A stretch of DNA of 27,718 nucleotides from an uncultured Collinsella sp. (lineage in GTDB: Bacteria > Actinomycetota > Coriobacteriia > Coriobacteriales > Coriobacteriaceae), in assembly GCA_900752345.1 (NCBI GenBank), contig CAADVA010000056.1, positions 1 to 27,718 of the forward strand, written 5' to 3'. Position 1 is the stretch's first letter. Each line of letters opens with the position of its first letter. The translations under genes were made by a program, and so were the position numbers. This document shows positions 16,444 to 22,249 of the stretch, piece after piece. The notes below the pieces were generated by a model that was given only the letters and a program-made list of their open reading frames with translations, was not told the DNA's origin and did not search any database.

Positions 16444-17013
16444 TTATCGAGCAACAATCACAACATGGCGATCGGGATCAGAGCCCTCGGAATGCGTGTC
16501 GACAGCATCGTTGCCACGAAGAGCAATATGGACCAGTCGACGTTCATAGGCATTCATGGGCGGCAGGGAAACACTCTTATGAGTGCGAATAGCACGCTCG
16601 GCGGCGGATTGGGCCATAGAAGCAACCTTGTCCTGTCGACGGCTCTTATAACCCTCGACGTCAACGACGACCGGATACCTAAAGCCAAGCTTGCGACTCA
16701 CCAGCAGCGAGAACATAACCTGAAGAGCATCAAGGGTACGTCCGTGACGACCAATGAGAACAGCAAGATCCGGAGCGGTTACGTCCAGAATCAACTCACC
16801 CTCGTCGCCCTCGTACTCATCAATAGGAGAGTTGGCGGCATCGAAGTGCGAAAGGATGGAACGCAGAATGGAAATCGCAACATCGGCAATGGTGTCGAGC
16901 TCCTCATCGGTCAGCTCTTCACCGGCCTTGTAGCGCTGTGCAATCTCGGGATAATCGCCCGCAATCTGCGGGGCAACCTCCTCAAGCATATCCTCGATGA
17001 TCTCTTCAGACAT
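16444..17013 (-). CDS. jag: Jag/KhpB-type KH-R3H RNA-binding protein
   Basis: A 189-residue protein. The ATG at 17013 has GGAG 6 nt upstream, while the TTG at 17025 overlaps that site. The KH domain carries the GxxG loop as IGRHG (G88-G91). The C-terminal R3H motif is ERRLVH (R158, H162). The family (Jag, KhpB, EloR) binds RNA and, in Gram-positive cocci, influences cell elongation together with KhpA. The long Jag-N domain seen in many Firmicutes is absent. Instead there is a short acidic N-terminus, as in Actinobacteria. It is the last gene of the rpmH operon, 45 bp after yidC. That gap holds one copy of a 12-bp palindrome. Confidence 0.92.
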   Translation of the reverse strand: MSEEIIEDMLEEVAPQIAGDYPEIAQRYKAGEELTDEELDTIADVAISILRSILSHFDAANSPIDEYEGDEGELILDVTAPDLAVLIGRHGRTLDALQVMFSLLVSRKLGFRYPVVVDVEGYKSRRQDKVASMAQSAAERAIRTHKSVSLPPMNAYERRLVHIALRGNDAVDTHSEGSDPDRHVVIVAR

Positions 17014-17028
17014 AACGTACTCCAAAAG

Positions 17029-17040
17029 TTAGGTACCTAA
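17029..17040. repeat. 12-bp palindrome TTAGGTACCTAA, copy 2
   Basis: Identical to the copy at 13528-13539. It lies between yidC and jag, about 15 bp upstream of the jag start, in the leader of jag. Confidence 0.6.
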
Positions 17041-17058
17041 ATAAGATTGTTATCCCGA

Positions 17059-17829
17059 CTACTTCTTCTTGTGCGGACGCGGCTTCTTCTCGCGACGGGT
17101 AACCTCGACCTGCAACGGGGCGTTCTTGAGGCGCTCCTCCTCATCGGCCTTAGCCTTGTCGATAACCTTCTGCGTCACAAAGATTTGCTGGACAACCTGC
17201 CAGGCAGAAGACACATCGTAGTACAACAGAACACCAACGGGAAGGCTCCAGCCCATCCAAAGCATCATGACCGTCATGACAACGGCCATCATACGCATGC
17301 TCTGAGCCTGCTGGCCGGTCTGGTTGCGCGACATATAGAGCTGCGGAATCAGGGTCAGGACGGCGAACAGGATCAGGCAAACCAGCGCAGGCAGTGCAAC
17401 CATAAAGCCATCGGCAAAGGAAACACTCGGCGTGGTGGTCAGGTCGGGCAGGATGTTGAAGAACGAGAACGTGCCGTCGTTAAAGTACTGCGGCAGGTTG
17501 CGCAGCAATGTAAACAGGGCGAACAGGATAGGCATCTGAATCAGCAGCGGCAGACAGCCAGCCATGGGGTTGAACTTGTTCTCGCTGTAGAACTTCTGCA
17601 TCTCCTCGGCCTGACGCTGGGGATCGTCGGCATAGCGCTCCTGGATCTCGAGCATCTTGGGCTGCAGCACCTGCATGCGAGCCGTCGACTTGGTCGACTT
17701 GAGCATGAGCGGCGTCAGCAGCAGACGGATGATGACCACCAGGATGATGATGGACAGGCCCCAGTCGACCGCAAAGGTCTGGATGAGCTTGAGCAGCTCG
17801 AAAAGGATGTTAACGATCCAATCCCACAT
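17059..17829 (-). CDS. yidC: Membrane protein insertase YidC/Oxa1
   Basis: A 256-residue protein. ATG start with GGAGG 9 nt upstream. The Oxa1/YidC/Alb3 core is clear: the first helix with the conserved groove Arg (VVIIRLLLTP, R35), a basic amphipathic cytoplasmic hairpin (KSTKSTARMQVLQPKMLEIQERY), the hydrophobic segments GCLPLLIQMPILFALF, ALPALVCLILFAVLTL and MAVVMTVMMLWMGWSLPVGVLLYY, and a Lys/Arg-rich C-terminal tail that can bind ribosomes. It inserts proteins into the membrane with or without SecYEG. There is no lipoprotein signal and no large periplasmic domain, as expected for a Gram-positive form. It lies 29 bp downstream of yidD in the rpmH operon. Confidence 0.97.
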   Translation of the reverse strand: MWDWIVNILFELLKLIQTFAVDWGLSIIILVVIIRLLLTPLMLKSTKSTARMQVLQPKMLEIQERYADDPQRQAEEMQKFYSENKFNPMAGCLPLLIQMPILFALFTLLRNLPQYFNDGTFSFFNILPDLTTTPSVSFADGFMVALPALVCLILFAVLTLIPQLYMSRNQTGQQAQSMRMMAVVMTVMMLWMGWSLPVGVLLYYDVSSAWQVVQQIFVTQKVIDKAKADEEERLKNAPLQVEVTRREKKPRPHKKK

Positions 17830-17858
17830 GTAAGTTTTCCTCCGATAGCGAGTGCCCG

Positions 17859-18083
17859 CTAGGGCACAGGGTCATAACCGCCGACGTGCAGGGGATTGCA
17901 ACGAGCGATGCGCCTCACGGCAAGCCAGCAGCCTCTCAAAACACCGTGCTTCTCAATCGCCTGGATGGCGTATTGCGAGCACGTTGGGTAATAAATGCAG
18001 GCGTCAGGCAATAAGGGCGAAATAACCTGTTGATATATGCGAATAGGAGCGATGGCAACACGTCGCAAAACGTGATTGCTCAT
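17859..18083 (-). CDS. yidD: Membrane protein insertion efficiency factor YidD
   Basis: A 74-residue protein. The conserved YidD core IRIYQQVISPLLPDACIYYPTCSQYAIQAIEKHG is visible, followed by AVRRIARCNPLHVGGYDPVP. The family aids YidC-dependent insertion and is membrane-associated through an amphipathic helix. The start ATG overlaps the rnpA stop (ATGA), with GGAGG just upstream. Gene order rnpA-yidD-yidC is standard. Confidence 0.95.
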   Translation of the reverse strand: MSNHVLRRVAIAPIRIYQQVISPLLPDACIYYPTCSQYAIQAIEKHGVLRGCWLAVRRIARCNPLHVGGYDPVP

Positions 18084-18418
18084 CGCTCCTCCCCGGCAAC
18101 GCCGGCGCGCTTCATAAGCGAACGCAACGCCTTGTCCATCTCCTGCGGCGAGGAAACCCTCGTCTTGGGAGTTGCAAACAAGATGATGTCATAACCCGCA
18201 ACGGGAAATCCGCAGCTGCGGGCGGCCTCGCGCATCACACGCTTAGATCGGTTGCGCACGACGGCACAACCGAGTCGCTTAGCACCAACGAAGGCGACCC
18301 TTCCGGAGTCGCCTTCGCCAACCGATTCACATATGGTCATTCGAATCAGAGGGTGATTGAAACGACGCCCCTGACTGAACACATGCTCGAAATCTTGCCG
18401 AGACTTAATAGTCTTCAT
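18080..18418 (-). CDS. rnpA: Ribonuclease P protein component
   Basis: A 112-residue basic protein, normal length. It is the protein partner of RNase P RNA, which trims the 5' ends of tRNA precursors. The RNR signature appears as VVRNRSKRVMREA, and the N-terminal SRQDFEHVFSQGRRF is typical. It lies 20 bp after rpmH, the usual order, and is co-transcribed from the rpmH promoter. Confidence 0.96.
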   Translation of the reverse strand: MKTIKSRQDFEHVFSQGRRFNHPLIRMTICESVGEGDSGRVAFVGAKRLGCAVVRNRSKRVMREAARSCGFPVAGYDIILFATPKTRVSSPQEMDKALRSLMKRAGVAGEER

Positions 18419-18438
18419 GCGAGATGTGTGTATCGCTG

Positions 18439-18573
18439 CTAGACAGTGAGACGCTTGCGGCCCTTGGCGCGACGACGGGCGAGCACGGCACGACCACCCT
18501 TAGTGGCCATACGGGCACGGAAGCCATGGGTCTTGGCACGCTTACGCTTATTAGGCTGATACGTACGCTTCAT
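18439..18573 (-). CDS. rpmH: 50S ribosomal protein L34
   Basis: A 44-residue basic protein: MKRTYQPNKRKRAKTHGFRA then ATKGGRAVLARRRAKGRKRL, a full-length L34. The ATG at 18573 is chosen because AGGAGG is placed upstream and the family starts at MKRTYQP. A longer frame upstream is non-coding leader. It is the first gene of the leftward rpmH-rnpA-yidD-yidC-jag unit, with a strong promoter about 70 bp upstream. Confidence 0.98.
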   Translation of the reverse strand: MKRTYQPNKRKRAKTHGFRARMATKGGRAVLARRRAKGRKRLTV

Positions 18574-18601
18574 CTTAAGTTCCTCCTGCTGCATTTCGAG
18601 T

Positions 18602-18618
18602 GTCCGCGGGGACGCGGA
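18602..18618 (-). other. Hairpin in the rpmH leader
   Basis: GTCCGCG (18602-18608) pairs with CGCGGAC (18612-18618) around a short loop in the 5' untranslated region of rpmH. It has no T-run, so it is not a terminator. It could be a leader structure affecting L34 expression, but that is inference. Confidence 0.45.
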
Positions 18619-18645
18619 CGCAGATATAGACACGTGAGCTTGAAG

Positions 18646-18675
18646 ATTGTAGGGAAATCAATGTTCAAATGTCAA
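18646..18675 (-). promoter_or_regulatory. rpmH operon promoter
   Basis: On the minus strand, TTGACA (18675-18670) and TACAAT (18651-18646) are separated by 18 bp, a near-consensus sigma-70 promoter. Transcription would start near 18639, leaving a leader of about 65 nt. Confidence 0.85.
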
Positions 18676-18772
18676 GAAATCAAAGGTAAAAGGTTGCGCA
18701 GTTCACACGGTTCCCCCATAAGCACAACCGAAATTTGCGCCTCATGGCAACCTTTCACGATATTTCATCGAG

Positions 18773-18856
18773 TTTTCAACAGGTCATGTTGGCAATGTTG
18801 AGAACTTTTCGCCCATTTTCCAAAGTTTTCAACAAGTTTTGAAAAGTTGTCGAAAG
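18773..18856. promoter_or_regulatory. Cluster of variant DnaA boxes, left origin segment
   Basis: There are two exact TTTTCAACA sites on the plus strand (18773-18781, 18826-18834), one near-match on the minus strand (18796-18804, TTCTCAACA) and one weaker minus-strand site (18848-18856). The classical consensus TTATCCACA/TTTTCCACA is not found here. The recurring form has A where the consensus has the second C. Confidence 0.55.
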
Positions 18857-18918
18857 ATGAGAAACGTTGCACGGTGAGCTACTATTTGTTCGAAACCTTT
18901 TGAAAGATTGCGAGCGGC

Positions 18919-20271
18919 ATGTCTGACGACTTTTACACCATGGTCGATTCCGGAGACCCGGCACCCGACAACGAGCACATCACCGGCGTGCACGAAGAGC
19001 GTGCGGAAGGCGAGCAGACGACCACGCAGGCGCCAAAAGCCATGTACGCCGCGCGCATCGCCGTCTATGACGACATGCTGTCGACACCGCGGGTGATCGT
19101 CATTGATCCGCAAGATGTCCGCACGTATTTGGAAGAGACGACCAACACCGTCTACCAGTGCATGAAAGAACAAGGTGGCCATATCTCGCTCATGGTCATC
19201 CGCGAGATTGTCGAAAACTTTATCCACGCACACTTTGCCGAGCCCATCATCTCGATTCTGGACGGCGGAGACACCATCCGCTTTGCTGACCAAGGACCCG
19301 GCATCGACGACAAGGAACGTGCTTTCGACTTTGGCGTTACCAGCGCAAACAGCAAGATGAAGCGCTATATCCGTGGAACCGGAGCAGGGTTTCCCATGGT
19401 GCAGGAGTATTTGGAAAACGCCGGCGGTGCCGTATCCATCGAGGACAACATGGGCAACGGCACCGTGGTTACGGTAAGCCTGAACCCTAAACGCGTGCAG
19501 GAAATCGAGCGTGCCGGCGGACGCGGCGCTGCCGTGCGGCCCGAGACGGAGCAGCCCACATATCCCCTGCCGGGAGCTTTTGCGCAGCAGCCCATGGCAA
19601 CGCAGCAGATGCAGCCCACCGTGGGACAGATGCAGCAGCCCGGAATGCTTCCCACACAAGAACCCCAGGCGGCATCTATGTCGATGCCGCCAAACATGCC
19701 AGAGGCCATGCCACTGGCTGATCAGGATGCAGCAGCAATGCAGCAGGCGACGGGGGCGCCGGGTGGCCAGCAAATGGGCTATCAGCCGTACCAACAGGGA
19801 TATCCATATCAGCAGATGCCGCCACTGGGGTATGGCCAGCAGTTCCCGCAGCAGTACCAGCAGGGATATCAGCAGCCGTACCAGCAGATGCCGCAGCAGC
19901 AGTACAACCCCTGGGCCCAGCAGACGCCTCCGCAGCCTTACCAACAGTGGCCTCAAAGTTTTCAACAGCAAATGCCGCCGACGCAGAGTTCTCAACAACC
20001 AGCAGCTCAAATGATGTATCCTAATGCAGTAAATCAGTATGCACAGCCACAACCGGACGTGTTCGTAAGCGATCGCGGCAACGCCGCGCTGGGCTATCTG
20101 GCGCAAAATCAAGCGTGCGGCGCAACCGATCTTGCGAGGGCGTTTGGAAACTCGGCCCCCACTTGGTCACGCACGCTCAATGACTTGGCGCAGGCCGGCT
20201 TGGTCATCAAGCATGGCCAGAAATACCATCTGACCGAACTCGGCGCCGCTCGCGTGCGAGCTCAGAGCTAA
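18919..20271 (+). CDS. GHKL-type ATPase / Gln-rich linker / winged-helix protein at the origin
   Basis: A 450-residue protein with ATG start and only a weak ribosome-binding site. The GHKL ATP-binding fold occupies about residues 45-190. The N box is REIVENFIHAHF (N100), the G1 box FADQGPGID (D124-D130), and the G2 box GTGAGFPMV (153-161), with GNGTVVTVSL closing the fold. No histidine phosphoacceptor domain is present, so it is not an ordinary sensor kinase. Residues about 215-378 are low-complexity, rich in Gln, Pro, Met and Tyr (YQQGYPYQQMPP). The C-terminal 70 residues look like a winged helix (GYLAQNQACGATDLARAFG, SRTLNDLAQAGLVIKHGQKYHLTELG). It probably binds ATP and DNA. It lies 15 bp upstream of dnaA in the same direction, inside the origin region, and is likely co-transcribed with dnaA. 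A role in controlling initiation is inference. I recall unnamed homologues in Coriobacteriia but no described function. Confidence 0.85.
   Translation: MSDDFYTMVDSGDPAPDNEHITGVHEERAEGEQTTTQAPKAMYAARIAVYDDMLSTPRVIVIDPQDVRTYLEETTNTVYQCMKEQGGHISLMVIREIVENFIHAHFAEPIISILDGGDTIRFADQGPGIDDKERAFDFGVTSANSKMKRYIRGTGAGFPMVQEYLENAGGAVSIEDNMGNGTVVTVSLNPKRVQEIERAGGRGAAVRPETEQPTYPLPGAFAQQPMATQQMQPTVGQMQQPGMLPTQEPQAASMSMPPNMPEAMPLADQDAAAMQQATGAPGGQQMGYQPYQQGYPYQQMPPLGYGQQFPQQYQQGYQQPYQQMPQQQYNPWAQQTPPQPYQQWPQSFQQQMPPTQSSQQPAAQMMYPNAVNQYAQPQPDVFVSDRGNAALGYLAQNQACGATDLARAFGNSAPTWSRTLNDLAQAGLVIKHGQKYHLTELGAARVRAQS
19959..19997 (+). promoter_or_regulatory. Variant DnaA-box pair inside the GHKL gene
   Basis: TTTTCAACA (19959-19967) and TTCTCAACA (19989-19997) lie 30 bp apart in the same orientation within the Gln-rich coding region. 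Both match the 9-mers of the flanking origin segments. They encode the peptides SFQQ and SSQQ. Confidence 0.4.
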
Positions 20272-20286
20272 AGAACGGGAGAGACA

Positions 20287-22011
20287 GTGGACGAGGAAGC
20301 AAGCATCATCCTGGGGGATGCCATCGCCTTTTGCCAGCGCGACGGCCAAGATGCACGCCTCATCAACATGCTGGGGCAATCGCGCGCCATAAGCCTGACC
20401 GAAGATACGCTCACGATCGAGGCCCCCTCGCGCTTTGCCATCGCGCAGCTCAAAAAGCATCAGCCGACTATTGAGGCTTATCTGGAAGAAATCGCCTTTG
20501 CACCGATTGCGCTCGACATCGTGGCGCCGCAAGGCGCCGCGACGGAATCCGCTGCCGCGACGGCGCCCGCCACGGCTCCCGCTGCTTCCCCGACGGTACC
20601 AGCCTCCGCAAGCGACGTGCCGACAATCGAGCACCAGCACAGCGATGTTTCCCGTGAAACCATGGCGCCGTTGCCGACCGCGGCGGCGACGTCAACGAAC
20701 GCACCCGTCACGCACATGCCCATCGCTCACGACGCAGCGGCGGGCGCGGATTCGGGCATTGCAATCAAGAACACGCTCTCGGCCGATGATTTTCGTCGCA
20801 TGATGAACCAGATGAAGGGCGGAGCGCCGACCAAATCCACGCAAGCTGCGACCCCCGCTTCACCCATGCCAGCACCGACCGTGCCGGCCGAGCAGAATAC
20901 GGATGGAGCCCCGCTCGCCGCGAACTCAAAATTTACCTTTGAGAACTTTGTCTACGGCCCCGAGAACAGCCATGCCTATCGCTCGGCACTCAAGTTTGCC
21001 GCCCTCGCGGACGAGCTCGGCACATGCACATCACTGTTCATCTACGGCAAATCGGGCCTGGGCAAGACGCACCTGCTGCTTGCCATCAAAAACGAGCTCG
21101 CCGAGAAGTCGCCCGAGATCAAGGTCAAGTACGCCAACTCCCAGGCATATCTGGACGACCTGATGACCGAGTTCGACCGCCAAAAGAAGAGCAACGCCCC
21201 CATCATGCAGGCGTACCACGGCGTGGACGTGCTCATCATCGATGACATCCAAAACATCATCGGCAAGCGCGCGAGCGTGGACTACTTTTTCCAGCTCATG
21301 GACGAGTTCATCCGCAACAACAAGAAAGTCGTCATCGCGGCAGACCGCGCCCCCAAGGACCTGAGCATGGACGAGCGTCTGACCAGCCGCTTCAACGCCG
21401 GCATGCTCTGCCTAGTCGCAGAGCCCAGCTACGAGATGAAATACAAGATCTTGCAGCGCTATTACGAGAACACCATCGTCGCCGCTCCCGAGGCAGGCGA
21501 CGACTCGCTGCTGGCGGCCTATGGGGGCGACGGCGGGCACCTGACCGATGAGCACTTTAAGCACATGGCAGAGGTGTCGGGCACCAACATCCGCGAACTC
21601 GAGAGCTTCTGCGAGCGCTGCGCCGGCGAGGCGGGCGACCGCGAACGCGAGGGCGGGGAGCTCACCTTTGACGATATCGACGCCATCGCCAGCCAGTACT
21701 TCGACACATCGGCCAAAAAGATCAACGTGCAAACGGTTCAGTCCGTCATCGAAGAGCAGTACGGCGTGACGCACGAGGAGCTCATCGGCCCGCGTCGCAA
21801 CGCCAATATCGCCAAAGCACGCCATATCGCTATCTACCTGGCCATCGAGATGTGCGAGATGACGACCACGGCGGTGGGCGCCGAATTTGGCAACCGCAAC
21901 CACTCGACCGTCAGCACGAGCTACAAAAAGGTCCAGAAGATGATCCAGGAAGACCGCACCGTCACCGAAGACCTTAAGTCGCTGCGCGATAAAATTACAC
22001 TGCGCTCGTAG
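20287..22011 (+). CDS. dnaA: Chromosomal replication initiator protein DnaA
   Basis: A 574-residue protein. GTG start with GGGAG 6 nt upstream. Domain I is at about 1-75, and an Ala/Pro/Thr-rich domain II at about 80-210 is unusually long. Domain III (AAA+) has Walker A GKSGLGKT (254-261), Walker B VLIIDDIQ (315-322), arginine finger in ERLTSRF (R368) and sensor 2 NIREL (R436). Domain IV is at about 480-574. The minor-groove Arg of E. coli R399 is kept (R504). The recognition-helix signature, GGRDHTTV in most DnaA proteins, reads GNRNHSTV (535-542), so the residue matching E. coli D433 is Asn538 and that matching T435 is Ser540. DnaA-ATP binds DnaA boxes, opens the origin and recruits helicase. 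A parS-like site lies inside the domain II coding region. It is co-directional with the GHKL gene and dnaN. Confidence 0.98.
   Translation: MDEEASIILGDAIAFCQRDGQDARLINMLGQSRAISLTEDTLTIEAPSRFAIAQLKKHQPTIEAYLEEIAFAPIALDIVAPQGAATESAAATAPATAPAASPTVPASASDVPTIEHQHSDVSRETMAPLPTAAATSTNAPVTHMPIAHDAAAGADSGIAIKNTLSADDFRRMMNQMKGGAPTKSTQAATPASPMPAPTVPAEQNTDGAPLAANSKFTFENFVYGPENSHAYRSALKFAALADELGTCTSLFIYGKSGLGKTHLLLAIKNELAEKSPEIKVKYANSQAYLDDLMTEFDRQKKSNAPIMQAYHGVDVLIIDDIQNIIGKRASVDYFFQLMDEFIRNNKKVVIAADRAPKDLSMDERLTSRFNAGMLCLVAEPSYEMKYKILQRYYENTIVAAPEAGDDSLLAAYGGDGGHLTDEHFKHMAEVSGTNIRELESFCERCAGEAGDREREGGELTFDDIDAIASQYFDTSAKKINVQTVQSVIEEQYGVTHEELIGPRRNANIAKARHIAIYLAIEMCEMTTTAVGAEFGNRNHSTVSTSYKKVQKMIQEDRTVTEDLKSLRDKITLRS
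20646..20661. promoter_or_regulatory. parS-like site inside dnaA (14 of 16 match)
   Basis: TGTTTCCCGTGAAACC differs from parS at positions 7 and 16. It lies in the part of dnaA that encodes the flexible domain II (peptide DVSRET), where coding constraint is low. Confidence 0.6.
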
Positions 22012-22019
22012 GGAAATAG

Positions 22020-22064
22020 AGACACCTGTTGAAAACTTGTCGAAACCACGGGCATAAGGTGTCT
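22020..22064. repeat. Inverted repeat enclosing two DnaA-box-like sites
   Basis: AGACACCT (22020-22027) and AGGTGTCT (22057-22064) are perfect 8-bp inverted arms 29 bp apart. TGTTGAAAA begins at the last base of the left arm, and TGTCGAAAC lies between the arms. There is no T-run, so it is not a typical terminator. Confidence 0.45.
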
Positions 22065-22181
22065 AAAACCCAACCCGCGGTGATGAAAAGTTTTGCGCAG
22101 GTTTTGAACGTGGAAAACCACCCCTGTTGCACACAGGTTCCTGTCGATTCTCTTTTTGGGTCTGACCTGCGTCTTTGGGAG

Positions 22182-22249
22182 TAATCAACAGTTTCGTCAG
22201 TGCTATTACTATTATTAAGATATTTATATCTATAGAAAGGTATTAAAAG
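22182..22249. promoter_or_regulatory. Candidate DNA unwinding element with DnaA-trio-like repeat
   Basis: TAATCAACA (22182-22190) is followed by a short mixed spacer. The run CTATTACTATTATTA (22203-22217) then follows, and its complement reads as TAG/TAA triplets like the DnaA-trios described in Bacillus subtilis. By direct count 22201-22249 has 9 G/C in 49 bases (about 18%), against about 60% in neighbouring genes. It overlaps the dnaN leader, where AAAGG serves as ribosome-binding site. Confidence 0.6.

Larger units (their letters stand above)
18574..18918. other. Candidate oriC segment 1 (rpmH to GHKL gene intergenic region)
   Basis: This 345-bp gap holds the rpmH promoter on its left and, on its right, a cluster of DnaA-box-like 9-mers. 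These are TTTTCAACA at 18773-18781 and 18826-18834, TGTTGAGAA at 18796-18804 and TGTCGAAAG at 18848-18856. It lies where leftward and rightward gene blocks diverge, the classical rpmH-dnaA origin position. I could not assign a clear promoter for the rightward gene. A TACTAT -10-like hexamer occurs about 30 bp before its ATG, without a good -35. Confidence 0.65.
22012..22249. other. Candidate oriC segment 2 (dnaA-dnaN intergenic region)
   Basis: The 238-bp gap contains, from left to right: TGTTGAAAA (22027-22035) and TGTCGAAAC (22038-22046), enclosed by an 8-bp inverted repeat; a minus-strand TTTTCCACG (22109-22117); a small inverted repeat CCTGT/ACAGG (22123-22137); a TAATCAACA box (22182-22190); and an AT-rich end with a DnaA-trio-like run. 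This is the layout expected of a bacterial origin with its unwinding element next to dnaN. Confidence 0.75.

Noticed and set aside
19220..19228. TTATCCACG, one base from the classical DnaA box, inside the GHKL gene
   Set aside because: It encodes the conserved N-box residues FIHA, so protein constraint explains it, and it is isolated from the other boxes.
18829..20112. Leftward open frame of 427 codons opposite the GHKL gene
   Set aside because: The Leu/Arg-rich translation reflects the CAG-rich Gln stretch read in reverse. The plus-strand protein has clear ATPase boxes.
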